From NCBI GenBank assembly GCA_964447285.1, contig CAYURO010000005.1, positions 1 to 64,000 on the forward strand: a stretch of 64,000 nucleotides of DNA, written 5' to 3'. Shown here piece after piece: positions 41,547 through 50,420 of this stretch; position 1 is the first letter of the stretch; each line of letters begins with the position of its first letter. The position numbers and the translations under genes were made by a program. The DNA is from CAJBNH01 sp964447285 (GTDB lineage Bacteria; Myxococcota_A; UBA9042). A model generated the notes under the pieces. The model searched no databases. It saw only the letters and a list, made by a program, of their open reading frames with translations, and was not told where the DNA came from.

Positions 41547-43691
41547 ATGCAGCGGCCATGGGCGACAACGATGCAGTGGCTCGCGATTCTGGCGCTTGCG
41601 GGCGGGCTTGCCGCTTGTTCCGGGGACCCGGCGACGACGACGCCTCCGACGACCGACGCCGACGTGGTCGTCGAAGAGATCGCCGGCGACGCGACGGACG
41701 AGATCTCGGTGCCCGATACCGTTGCGGATGGCGATGATGCTTCCGATGGGACCAGTCCCGACGTCGAAGAGACCGCGGAGGACGTCGCTGCGGATGCCGT
41801 CGAGGTCGGCCCCGACGCCGTCGAGTGTCAGGGCCCCGAGGAGTGCACCGCCAAGCTGACGTTGACGTCATGCCAAGCCGCCGCGTGCGAGAACGGCGTC
41901 TGCAAGGGCGTCACCATGCCGGGCGGGTGCTGCAACGATGCAGAGTGCGACGACCAGGTGGACTGCACTTCAGACACTTGCGACCCCACGACCCACAAGT
42001 GCGCGTCCGAGCCCATCGCCAACTGCTGCAGCGGCAAGGTCACGTTGCTCAAGTCCGGGTTTGAGGCGGGCGGACTCGAGGAGTTCGTGGTGTCCGACGC
42101 CGCGACCAACGGCAACGTGCAGTGGCAAGCGACCAGCTTCCGGGCGCACTCGGGCAAGTCGGCACTTTACTTGGGTAATGAGTGCCGCACCTATGACAAC
42201 GGCATGTCGGTCGACGAAGGCTGCCAGCCCGGCGCCGTGGGGACGGCGATCTCCAGCCAGCTGACCAGCAAGGAGTATTCGCTTCCCAAGGAGAAGTCGT
42301 CGCACCTGCACTTCTGGCTGTATCTGGACACGGAGCCGTCGTATGTCGGTACCCTGCCCAAGGGTACTTGCGCGACACCGTGCGGCCCCGCAGCGGCCTG
42401 CATCAGCGTCAATGGTGCGCCGCAGTGCGTTCCGGAAAAGGACGTGCTGTCGATCCAGGTGTTGTCCGCCGACAAGTCTGCTGCCGTGTTCCATTCCACC
42501 ACCATCGGCAAGACGACCGGCGGAACCTGGCGGCACGTGGCGGTCGACCTGAGCGAGTGGGCCGGGCAAAACGTCAAGTTGCAGTGGCAGTTCCAAACCG
42601 GCACGGCGCTGAAGAACGATTACGAGGGCGTCTACCTGGACGACATCGTGGTCGAGACGGTGTGCGTTGAGGGCACGGCCTGCGATGCCGCGACGCCGTG
42701 TGTCGACGACGACCAGGCCTGCACCATCGACACCTGCACGACCTACACCAATCTGGACGGCGCGGGCTTCTGCTTCTCCGACAAGAAGGTGGGTTGCTGC
42801 TTGGGCAACGGCGACTGCGGCGACGGCAACTCGTGCACGGTCGATACGTGCATCGAGGGCACGTGCAGTTACGCGCCCGACGCCACCCAGCCCAGCTGCT
42901 GCAAGCCAGAGGTGTTGCTTTACGACGACTTCGACACAGGCGACCTGACCACTTGGTCCGTCAAGGAAGCCAACTCGAACCTGGCCAAGTGGCGCATCGA
43001 CCCGACCGGGGGCGTGAGCGGCAGCGATGCCCTGTTCTTCGGCACCGAAGCGATGACCGGCTATGCCGACGAACAACTGACCGAAGACGGACCCACCGGG
43101 ACGATCTGCTCGGGGCCTGTGGTGCTGAAGTCTGGAACTCTCTTCGACTTGTTGACCTTCGACCTGCGGCTCGCCACGGAGTGGTCTGGGCAGCCCGCCA
43201 GCGCCTATCTGAACCCGCCGTTTGCCGGACAGCCCAAGTTCGACGAGTTCTCGGTGCAGGTCTACCACAGCGGGGCGTTCACGCAGGCTTGGAGTAGCGA
43301 CACCGTCTTCGGCACAACCGAGGGCGAGTGGGTCGCGGTGACGGTTCCGCTGGACGCGTGGGCCGGCAAAACCGTCAACATCTGCATGAAGTTCGACGCC
43401 GGCGACCCCCAGACCAACGACGAGGGCGGCGTTCGGATCGACAACCTGGTCACCAAGGTCGCGTGCTCCAAGAAGTCCTGCTACTTCGACTCACAGTGTG
43501 CCCAGATGACTTGTGCGAGCGAGTGCGCCGCACCCGCCTGCACCGAGGCCGGCTGCGCGTGCGTCGCCAAGCCGGGGTGCTGCACCGTCGACGCCGACTG
43601 CGACGACGCCAACACCTGCACGGTGGATACTTGCGGCATGGACCATGCGTGCATCCACTCGCCCTCCAACGGCGAGGGCTGCCCGGGCTGA
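41547..43691 (+). CDS. Large modular cysteine-rich surface lipoprotein (two MAM-like modules)
   Basis: A 714-residue paralogue of the 38440 product. The signal peptide ends with Cys24 in LAACSG; an acidic Thr/Asp linker follows (ISVPDTVADGDDASDG). Two MAM-like modules (about 168-370 and 455-640) contain HLHFWLYLDTEP, HSTTIGKTTGGTWRHVAVDL, EGVYLDDIVVETVC and the equivalents of the second copy. The first is enlarged by an extra cysteine-rich insert (CATPCGPAAACISVNGAPQC) after LDTEP. CTDC repeats ending in CC separate them (CDDQVDCTSDTC, CGDGNSCTVDTC, CDDANTCTVDTC). Likely co-transcribed and derived from the same ancestor by duplication and module loss. GGGGG precedes the ATG. Confidence 0.84.
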   Translation: MQRPWATTMQWLAILALAGGLAACSGDPATTTPPTTDADVVVEEIAGDATDEISVPDTVADGDDASDGTSPDVEETAEDVAADAVEVGPDAVECQGPEECTAKLTLTSCQAAACENGVCKGVTMPGGCCNDAECDDQVDCTSDTCDPTTHKCASEPIANCCSGKVTLLKSGFEAGGLEEFVVSDAATNGNVQWQATSFRAHSGKSALYLGNECRTYDNGMSVDEGCQPGAVGTAISSQLTSKEYSLPKEKSSHLHFWLYLDTEPSYVGTLPKGTCATPCGPAAACISVNGAPQCVPEKDVLSIQVLSADKSAAVFHSTTIGKTTGGTWRHVAVDLSEWAGQNVKLQWQFQTGTALKNDYEGVYLDDIVVETVCVEGTACDAATPCVDDDQACTIDTCTTYTNLDGAGFCFSDKKVGCCLGNGDCGDGNSCTVDTCIEGTCSYAPDATQPSCCKPEVLLYDDFDTGDLTTWSVKEANSNLAKWRIDPTGGVSGSDALFFGTEAMTGYADEQLTEDGPTGTICSGPVVLKSGTLFDLLTFDLRLATEWSGQPASAYLNPPFAGQPKFDEFSVQVYHSGAFTQAWSSDTVFGTTEGEWVAVTVPLDAWAGKTVNICMKFDAGDPQTNDEGGVRIDNLVTKVACSKKSCYFDSQCAQMTCASECAAPACTEAGCACVAKPGCCTVDADCDDANTCTVDTCGMDHACIHSPSNGEGCPG

Positions 43692-43793
43692 CCGATCCCG
43701 TCCAGTGCATCCCTGCACGCGATGCGGGGGTGCTTGCGAAGTCCCCTTGTCGCCCACTTTCCGCGCGGCGGAACCCGCGCCTGACGAGACCAG

Positions 43794-44690
43794 ATGCCAG
43801 CCCTCAGTGACCGCACCTTCAATCCCAAGGCCTGGGCCCGTTTGGCCCTGATCGGCGTCGCGCTGCTTGCCCTCGCCGGCCTCGTCTGGGCGTCGTCGGC
43901 CTATCACCGCGACCAGATCGAGGCGCCCCGCCTGCTGGGGCAGCGATTCAACGACCCCACTGGCCGCGTCGGTCCCTCCACGTCGCAGGTTTCTCACTTG
44001 GGGCCGCGGGCCGTGCCCACGCTGCTCGACGATCTGAAGTCGGAGAAGGCCGATGAGCGGTCAAAGGCCTTGGAATTGCTATCGACCATCGACGACGCCC
44101 GCGTCGTGCCTGCCTTGGGAGCGGCGCTAGGGGACCGAGACCTCGGCGTGCAGGTGGCTGCGCTGGCCGGACTGGCGCGAACGCGCAAGGCCGCGGGAGC
44201 TGTGCACATCTGGCCCCTGCTTCAGCGCAACGACCCCTTCATCCGCCAGCGCGCGATGGTCACGCTCGGACTGGTCGGCAATCGGGCCGACGCCGAAAGA
44301 TTGCTCAAGACTTTGCCAGAGTTCTACAGCATGGAGCGCTATTTGTTGGCGTGGTCCGCTGGGCGCATCTTGCGTCGACTGGAGTTGGGGGGTCCGACGG
44401 GTTACCTGGCGCCGCCGCCCGACCCGGGTGACGACGAAGGTCTGACGCGCATCCATCAGGAAGTTCTGGGGCTGCACGCTGCCTTGGACGCGTTGCAGGA
44501 CATTCGGGCGACGGCGATGCAGTTGTCGGCGCTGACCGACGTCAATTTCGCCACTTGGGACTATGCGCACCAGATCAGCGCCCAGGTGATCGCAGTCGGA
44601 GGCCCCCTCGCGCTGCTTCGCGGCGGAGAGTCGGAGCTTGCGCCACCCCGGCCGACACAGCGGCGTCTTGAGCTTGACGTGCAGCGGTGA
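43794..44690 (+). CDS. HEAT-repeat membrane-anchored protein
   Basis: A 298-residue protein: one N-terminal transmembrane helix (LALIGVALLALAGLVWASSAY), then HEAT/PBS-lyase-type repeats (GPRAVPTLLDDLKSEKADERSKALELLSTI, DARVVPALGAALGDRDLGVQVAALAGLART, GAVHIWPLLQRNDPFIRQRAMVTLGLVG). HEAT repeats are protein-interaction scaffolds; nothing indicates an enzyme. It lies 102 bases after the second lipoprotein gene and may share its transcript. Confidence 0.82.
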   Translation: MPALSDRTFNPKAWARLALIGVALLALAGLVWASSAYHRDQIEAPRLLGQRFNDPTGRVGPSTSQVSHLGPRAVPTLLDDLKSEKADERSKALELLSTIDDARVVPALGAALGDRDLGVQVAALAGLARTRKAAGAVHIWPLLQRNDPFIRQRAMVTLGLVGNRADAERLLKTLPEFYSMERYLLAWSAGRILRRLELGGPTGYLAPPPDPGDDEGLTRIHQEVLGLHAALDALQDIRATAMQLSALTDVNFATWDYAHQISAQVIAVGGPLALLRGGESELAPPRPTQRRLELDVQR

Positions 44691-44773
44691 ACGCACACAA
44701 GGTCTTGGCGCCGGCGTCGTGCCCGGCATCACTGGTGCCCGCCGGGAGTGTCTGTCAAGCTTTGTGATTCGAG

Positions 44774-44785
44774 CCCCGAAAGGGG
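44774..44785. terminator. Small GNRA-loop hairpin after the HEAT gene
   Basis: CCCC-GAAA-GGGG at 44774-44785, 84 bases after the HEAT stop. The stem is short and no T run follows. The surrounding 44691-44912 holds no gene that I can support; TACAAC near 44812 resembles the -10 boxes of this window but lacks a -35. Confidence 0.3.
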
Positions 44786-44912
44786 TGTCCGCCTGCGGCT
44801 GTGTGGTACAACCGCGTTTTCCGTGAGGGTTATCGCCCGAGCGGCGTGAGATTCCGACCAGACCCGTGGCGGAATCCAGACTGAGGGTGCTCGGGGCGGC
44901 GGAGGGTGTTGC

Positions 44913-45617
44913 GTGGCTCGGCTTCTTATCATCGACGACGACGTCCGGTTGGGCGCCCTGCTCGAAAAACTACTCAGACCCGAAGGGTTTCACGTCACGC
45001 TGGTGACCGACGGCCTGCAGGGTGTGCGCCGGGCGACGGCTGAGGTCTTCGACCTGATCGTGCTCGACGTCATGTTGCCGGGCATCGACGGCTTCGAGGT
45101 CTTGCGCCGCGTGCGGGCCCACTCTCGGGTGCCCGTGGTGATGCTGACCGCGAAGGGTACCGACAACGACCGTATCGTCGGCCTGGAGTTGGGCGCGGAC
45201 GATTACCTGCCCAAGCCGTTCAATCCGCGTGAGCTGGTGGCCCGCATCAAGGCGGTGTTGCGGCGGGCGGAGGGAAGCTCGGGCCCCGCTCCGTCGGTGG
45301 AGGTCTTCCGCGAGGGCGACCTCGAGATGGACTGCGCGCGGCGCGAAGTGACCATCCGCGGCGAGGCCGTTTCGCTGACGACCACCGAGTTCGACTTGTT
45401 GCGCTGCTTCTTGCGCTATCCCGGTCAGGTGCTGTCCCGCGACGCGCTGATGGACATGTTGCGCGGCGTCGGCTATGCCGCGTACGACCGCTCGATCGAC
45501 GTGCATGTGAAGAACCTGCGTGCCAAGATCGAGGAAGACGCTCGAGCTCCCAGATACGTCAAGACGATCTGGGGCACTGGCTACATGCTCTCGACCGAGA
45601 CTCGGCGCCGCGACTAG
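44913..45617 (+). CDS. OmpR/PhoB-family response regulator
   Basis: A 234-residue two-component regulator. The receiver (1-118) has the acidic pair in LLIIDDDVRLG, the phospho-acceptor Asp in DLIVLDVMLPGIDG, Thr in VVMLTAKG and Lys in DDYLPKPFNP. A winged-helix DNA-binding domain follows (LTTTEFDLLRCFLRYPGQVLSRDALMDML and RSIDVHVKNLRAKIE). GTG start at 44913 with GGAGGG upstream. The histidine kinase gene follows 53 bases later. Confidence 0.95.
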   Translation: MARLLIIDDDVRLGALLEKLLRPEGFHVTLVTDGLQGVRRATAEVFDLIVLDVMLPGIDGFEVLRRVRAHSRVPVVMLTAKGTDNDRIVGLELGADDYLPKPFNPRELVARIKAVLRRAEGSSGPAPSVEVFREGDLEMDCARREVTIRGEAVSLTTTEFDLLRCFLRYPGQVLSRDALMDMLRGVGYAAYDRSIDVHVKNLRAKIEEDARAPRYVKTIWGTGYMLSTETRRRD

Positions 45618-45670
45618 AGCTTGGGAAAGCCTGAGCAAGGTGGAGCGAGCGCCGCGCGGGAAGAACGACC

Positions 45671-46927
45671 TTGGCCTCGCACGACCCTTCGCCCACCTCG
45701 ACGCCTGCTCTGTCGCCTCCAGCAGAGACGCCGGAACGACCGCCCGTGTCTCGCGGCCGCTCGCCCGCGGTACGCATCGAAATCACCTTGCGGGAACGCA
45801 CCTTGATGGCGCTAGCCCTAGGGTCGCTGGTCGCCCTTGCGGTCGCGGGTCTGATGGTCGTGCACTGGACGGCGCTGGCGTCTGCGCGGCTGTGGATTGT
45901 CGTCGGCCTGCTGGCGATCGCGGGCTTTCTGGTCGGCGTGATGCTGTCGGTGGCCTTGGGTGCTTCGGCGGCGGTGGGCGCGCGTGTGCGGCAGCTTCGT
46001 GAGATTGCTGGAGATCTCGGGTCTGGCGACCTGTCCGTCCGGGCGCCCGTCGAACCCTATGACGACCTCGGGTCGCTGGGGCTGGCACTCAACGCAATGG
46101 CCGATCGCGTCGCGCGCGTGCTGCAGGCGCAGAAGGACCTGCTTTCGGGGGTTTCCCATGAGCTCCGGTCGCCCCTGGCCCGGATTGCCGTTGCCCTGGA
46201 GCTGATTCGCCAGGAGTTCGAGTCGGCCCGCGCCGCGGCTCCCGGAGGCGAGGATCGTCGTCACGATGCCGGTCCCCAGCTGCTGACCGACATTCTGGAA
46301 GAGGTGGCCTTGCTCGAGCGCCACATCCAGCGACTGCTGGAGGCCCAACGCGTCGGTGTGGACCGGGTGCTGGTGCAGCGGGCCGACGTCGTCCTGGACG
46401 AGTTGGCAGCGACGGTGTTGCACCGCGAGGGGAACCGCCTGAATGAGCGTGGCTTTGTGGTCGAAGCGCAGTTCGGCGCGCCCGGACTGGTGTTGTCGGG
46501 AGACGCGAACGCACTGGACCGCGTGCTGTCGACCCTGATCCAGAACGTCATCGAACACACCGGAGACTCGTCGGCACCGACCGGGGTCCCTGCGGCCAAG
46601 TCGCTGCGGGTCGAGACGGAGCGAGTGGGACACGACCTGGTCGTTCGCGTGCTGGACCGCGGCCCTGGGCTGACGGCGGAACAGTGTTCGCGGGTCTTCG
46701 AGGCCTTCTACCGCACCGACGCTTCGCGCACCCGCAACACAGGCGGCACCGGCCTTGGGCTGTATGTGGTCAAGAAGCTGACGGAGGCGCACGGGGGCTC
46801 GGCTCGCGCCACACCGCGTCCAGGCGGCGGCTTGCTGATCGAGCTGCGACTGCCTCTGCCGGGTGCCAAGATGACGAAGGAGACCGTGCGGATGAAGTTG
46901 CCGCGCGCGGGCTTGGGGGAAGCGTGA
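45671..46927 (+). CDS. Sensor histidine kinase
   Basis: A 418-residue membrane kinase, partner of the regulator just upstream. Two transmembrane helices close together (about 44-65 and 74-97) leave almost no periplasmic sensor. A HAMP domain follows (LREIAGDLGSGDLSVRAPVEPYDDLGSLGLALNAMADRV), then the dimerisation helix with phospho-acceptor His in LSGVSHELRSPLARIA, N box LIQNVIEHT, G1 DRGPGLT and G2 GGTGLGLYVVKK. The start is uncertain: TTG 45671 has GGAAG upstream, while GTG 45746 would remove a Pro-rich leader. Stop overlaps the deacetylase start (GTGA). Confidence 0.92.
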   Translation: MASHDPSPTSTPALSPPAETPERPPVSRGRSPAVRIEITLRERTLMALALGSLVALAVAGLMVVHWTALASARLWIVVGLLAIAGFLVGVMLSVALGASAAVGARVRQLREIAGDLGSGDLSVRAPVEPYDDLGSLGLALNAMADRVARVLQAQKDLLSGVSHELRSPLARIAVALELIRQEFESARAAAPGGEDRRHDAGPQLLTDILEEVALLERHIQRLLEAQRVGVDRVLVQRADVVLDELAATVLHREGNRLNERGFVVEAQFGAPGLVLSGDANALDRVLSTLIQNVIEHTGDSSAPTGVPAAKSLRVETERVGHDLVVRVLDRGPGLTAEQCSRVFEAFYRTDASRTRNTGGTGLGLYVVKKLTEAHGGSARATPRPGGGLLIELRLPLPGAKMTKETVRMKLPRAGLGEA

Positions 46928-47823
46928 CGGACCGCGTGCTGCATGGCTGGTCGGTGGACGTCGAGGACTGGTTTCACATCCTGGACTGCCCCGGTGCGCC
47001 GTCGTCGTCCGACTGGGAGAGGCTGCCCGCTCGCGTCGAGTTGGGCACCCAGCGGATGCTGGCGCTGCTGGACGAGCACGGTCTGCATGGCACTTTCTTC
47101 GTCTTGGGCTGGGTCGCCGAGCGTCACCCCGAGCTGATCGCCCGCATCGCAGCCGCGGGTCACGAGATCGGTTCGCACGGACACACCCACCAACTGGTGT
47201 CGCAGCAGGGACCGGACGCGTTTGCGCGCGACCTGGACGCCTCGCTGCGGGCGTTGACGCGGGCGACCGGACGGGACGTTTACGCGTTTCGCGCTCCCGG
47301 GTTCTCGATCACGCCCCACCAGCACTGGGCGTTTCCGATTCTTGCGTCGCGCGGCATCACGCTGGACGCGTCGCTGTTCCTGACGGCCCGCGCCCACGGG
47401 GGCTATCCTTTGGATCGACAAGGACCTTTCGAGCTGCAGCTGGCAGACGGCCGGCGCATCGTCGAGGTGCCGACGGTGCCGCGGCGGCTGCTGGGGCGCG
47501 AGCTTGCGTTCTCAGGGGGCGGCTACCTGCGCTTGTTGCCGGATCGGCTGCTGGAACAGAGCTTTGCCGACGCTGAGCGACGCGGCTGCCCGGCGGTCGC
47601 CTACCTGCATCCCCGAGAGCTAGACCCGGACCAGCCGCGGATGGCCCTGCCGCTTGCGCGCCGCTTCAAGTATTACGTGGGACTATCGAGCGTTGAGCGA
47701 AAGATCCGGATGCTGTTCAAGACCTTCCGCTTCGGGACGCTGTCGCAGGTCGCCGCGGACCGACCGCTGGGGCGGCCGCTGAATGCGTCGGAGTTGGGGC
47801 GCGGGCGCGAGGCCGGACGATGA
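46924..47823 (+). CDS. Polysaccharide deacetylase (NodB fold, XrtA/DUF3473 type)
   Basis: A 299-residue NodB-fold enzyme. Motifs: SVDVEDWFH (catalytic Asp), SHGHTHQLV (metal His pair), RAPGFSIT and a C-terminal YLHPRELDPDQPRMALP followed by RFKYYVGLSSVERKIR, the signature of the group usually found in exopolysaccharide/exosortase loci. It lacks a signal peptide, so acts in the cytoplasm or at the inner face, or on a lipid-linked intermediate. GTG start overlaps the kinase stop; its own stop overlaps the next ATG (ATGA). The coupling to a two-component system suggests regulated envelope polysaccharide modification. Confidence 0.92.
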   Translation: MTDRVLHGWSVDVEDWFHILDCPGAPSSSDWERLPARVELGTQRMLALLDEHGLHGTFFVLGWVAERHPELIARIAAAGHEIGSHGHTHQLVSQQGPDAFARDLDASLRALTRATGRDVYAFRAPGFSITPHQHWAFPILASRGITLDASLFLTARAHGGYPLDRQGPFELQLADGRRIVEVPTVPRRLLGRELAFSGGGYLRLLPDRLLEQSFADAERRGCPAVAYLHPRELDPDQPRMALPLARRFKYYVGLSSVERKIRMLFKTFRFGTLSQVAADRPLGRPLNASELGRGREAGR

Positions 47824-49133
47824 CCCGCGCGGCCGTGTCGTGGGTCGTGTGCACGACGTTCCTCTGGGCTATCCCGGCGGCGCACGCGACCTCGATGGAG
47901 CTCTACGGGTTCGGCCCCCGGGCCACGGCGCTTGCGGGCACGGCAGAGACGGTCGCGGACGACTTCTATGCCCTGTACGCCAACCCCGCCAACCTCGCCT
48001 ACGCCAAGCACATTCACTTCGGTTACGGGACCGACGTGTTGTGGAATCGCATGGCTGTCGACCGCAACGACCCGACCGGCGACTACCCGACCCGCTTGCC
48101 GGCCAACAGCTGGCTTGGGCACGTCGGCGTGTCGACTCCGCTGGGTGGTTGGGCCAAGGACAAGGCCGCGTTGGGCCTGGCCTTTCACCTGCCGCTTTCC
48201 GGTGTGACGCGGCTGGATGCGCTGGACCACCGCACGCCGCAGCTGGTCATGTACGACAGCTTGGGCGACCGCTTGACGCTGCTGGCGGGGGCGGCGGTTC
48301 GGCCTTGGCCGTGGCTGTCGTTTGGCGCGGCGGTGCAGCTGCTGACGACGCTGGAGGGGAAGGCGCGGGTCGACTTGGCCGTGCTGGACCATCGGGTGAC
48401 GCGCAAGGAGCTGCAGGTAGAGCTGCTGACCCGGCCGTACCCGATTCTGGGTGTCACGTTGCAGCCGCGCGAGGACGTTCGCGTCGCAGTCGTCTGGCGT
48501 GGCAAGTCGGAAGTCCGCTATCGCCAACCCCTTTCGGTGCGGGTCGAGGACGTGGGCGAGCTGGCTTTCGCGCTTGCGGGCGTCGGCCTCTGGCTGCCGG
48601 ACACGCTGGCAGTGGCGGGTTCATGGCAACGTGGTCCCTGGCTGGTCACGGCGGGCGCGGTCTGGGCGCGCTGGTCCCAGCTGCCGCCACTGGCGCCCGG
48701 TGTCGTGCTGCGGTTGGACGACAGCGAGTTGGTGACCCAAGAGAACCCCGCGGATCTACTGGTGGACATGCAGAACACCCCGGTGCCGATGGGTGCCCGG
48801 GACATCCTGCAGCCTCGCGCGGGTATCGAGTGGCAGCGGGGCGGCATGGTGTGGCGCGCGGGTGTCCAGTACCGACCTACGCCCCTGCCCAAGGCAGACG
48901 GTGCGGCGACGTATCTGGACGCTCCTGCGACGACGGTGGCGCTGGGGGCGGGCGTGCAGCTGGCGGACCCGCTCGAGATGGCCCGTCGCCCCTTGCAGAT
49001 CGACGCCGCGCTGGGCTGGACGGTTTTGTCGCGCCGGACGGTGCAGAAGCTGGACCCTGCGGACCCGGTCGGCGACACGTCGGTCTACGGCGACGGCCTG
49101 CATTTGTCTGTGGCGCTGCACCACGACTTCTGA
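47820..49133 (+). CDS. FadL/OmpP1-family outer-membrane protein
   Basis: A 437-residue exported barrel. Signal peptide about 1-24 (ending AHA). The N-terminal MELYGFGPRATALAGTAETVADDFYALYANPANLAY is characteristic of OmpP1/FadL hydrophobic-substrate transporters. Beta strands alternate through the length and the final residue is Phe (LSVALHHDF). ATG overlaps the deacetylase stop by four bases, so they are made together. Confidence 0.87.
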   Translation: MTRAAVSWVVCTTFLWAIPAAHATSMELYGFGPRATALAGTAETVADDFYALYANPANLAYAKHIHFGYGTDVLWNRMAVDRNDPTGDYPTRLPANSWLGHVGVSTPLGGWAKDKAALGLAFHLPLSGVTRLDALDHRTPQLVMYDSLGDRLTLLAGAAVRPWPWLSFGAAVQLLTTLEGKARVDLAVLDHRVTRKELQVELLTRPYPILGVTLQPREDVRVAVVWRGKSEVRYRQPLSVRVEDVGELAFALAGVGLWLPDTLAVAGSWQRGPWLVTAGAVWARWSQLPPLAPGVVLRLDDSELVTQENPADLLVDMQNTPVPMGARDILQPRAGIEWQRGGMVWRAGVQYRPTPLPKADGAATYLDAPATTVALGAGVQLADPLEMARRPLQIDAALGWTVLSRRTVQKLDPADPVGDTSVYGDGLHLSVALHHDF

Positions 49134-49148
49134 CCCCGACGAGGCCCC

Positions 49149-50303
49149 TTGCGCAAAAAGCCCCACACCCCTGACACCTTGCCGGACCCCACGGCCGACA
49201 TGGCATTGGACCCGGCCGCCCGCCAGACGCTGCTGGACTGGTACCGCCGCGAGCACCGCCGCCTGCCCTGGCGCGCCGAGCCCGGCGAACCACCTCCTGC
49301 GCCCTACGCCGTGCTTGTGTCCGAGTTGATGCTGCAGCAGACCCGCGTCGACACCGTGATCGAGCCTTACCGCCGCTGGATGGCGCGCTGGCCGACGTTG
49401 CTCGACCTCGCTCGCGCCGACCAGCAGGACGTCTTGGCGCAGTGGACGGGCCTGGGCTACTACCGTCGCGCCCGCCATCTGCACGCCGCTGCGCTGGCCG
49501 CGCTGGAACGTCATGGGGAATTGCCGAACGATCCAGAAATGTTGCGTGGTCTTCCCGGCCTTGGCCCCTATACGGTTGGCGCGGTGCGATCGATCGCCTT
49601 CGGCGAGCCTGAGGCTCTGGTCGACGGCAACGTGGTCCGGGTACTCGCGCGCTGGCACGCGTGGACCGACGCAGAGCCGCCGACCCTGCCCCGGACGTGG
49701 AAGGTCGCTCGGGTGCTGGTTTCTCAGCCGCCCGCGAGCCTCGATCCGTCATCGTGGAATCAGGCGTTGATGGAGCTGGGGGCGACCGTCTGCACGCCGC
49801 GCCGTCCCGCCTGCTTGCGGTGTCCCGTGCGCGAGCCGTGTCGGGCGCGGCAGCTTGGCTTGGCGGAGGCCATTCCTCCGACGCGGGTGCGCGCAGTGGT
49901 TCAGGAGGTCCACGCGGTGCACGCGCTGATCTGGCGAGACGGACCGCGTGGGCGCGAGGTGCTGCTGGGGAGGCGGCCGTCGACGGGCCGCTGGGCGGGA
50001 CTGTGGGAGCCGCCGGGCGCCGAGGGGCTGGAGGCGCGCGCCACCGTCGTGGCTTGGTTGGCACAGAACAACCTGCGTGAGTCCGGGCAGATCGCCGCGT
50101 TCGTGCACGTGCTGACCCACCGCCGCTACCATGTCGCGGGGGTCGTCGCGCCTGCGAACGGTGGGTCGCCGAATCCGGTCGCCTTGGGCTATGTCGCGGC
50201 ACGTTGGCTGCCGTTTTCCGAGGTCGCGTCGCCCACATCCGGGATGTCACGGCTCGCGGTGCGCCTGTGTGAAGGGTGGAGTCCTCAGGACCTCGCGAGG
50301 TGA
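49149..50303 (+). CDS. mutY: A/G-specific adenine glycosylase
   Basis: Base-excision enzyme removing A opposite 8-oxoG; 384 residues. Motifs: LPWRAEPGEPPPAPYAVLVSELMLQQTRVDTV, helix-hairpin-helix LPGLGPYTVGAVRSIAFG followed by VDGNVVRVLAR with the catalytic Asp, the [4Fe-4S] cysteines spaced 6-2-5 in CTPRRPACLRCPVREPC, and a C-terminal NUDIX-like MutY domain (GRWAGLWEPPG). The start is either TTG 49149, just after GAGG, or ATG 49200 with no ribosome binding site; I list the first. It is 15 bases after the barrel gene. Confidence 0.93.
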   Translation: MRKKPHTPDTLPDPTADMALDPAARQTLLDWYRREHRRLPWRAEPGEPPPAPYAVLVSELMLQQTRVDTVIEPYRRWMARWPTLLDLARADQQDVLAQWTGLGYYRRARHLHAAALAALERHGELPNDPEMLRGLPGLGPYTVGAVRSIAFGEPEALVDGNVVRVLARWHAWTDAEPPTLPRTWKVARVLVSQPPASLDPSSWNQALMELGATVCTPRRPACLRCPVREPCRARQLGLAEAIPPTRVRAVVQEVHAVHALIWRDGPRGREVLLGRRPSTGRWAGLWEPPGAEGLEARATVVAWLAQNNLRESGQIAAFVHVLTHRRYHVAGVVAPANGGSPNPVALGYVAARWLPFSEVASPTSGMSRLAVRLCEGWSPQDLAR

Positions 50304-50420
50304 TGGCGGCGAGAGGGCGATACTGGCGCGTGTCGTCGCCCCGTGCGACAAGAGGCGCTGAGGCATAGTCAAGTCAGCAGAACGTCCCGGGGCCGCTCAG
50401 GACCGGGTTCTGGAGCACCG

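Noticed and set aside
40213..41871. 552-codon minus-strand frame over the modular lipoproteins
   Set aside because: It is a shadow of two plus-strand genes with clear signal peptides and cysteine repeats.
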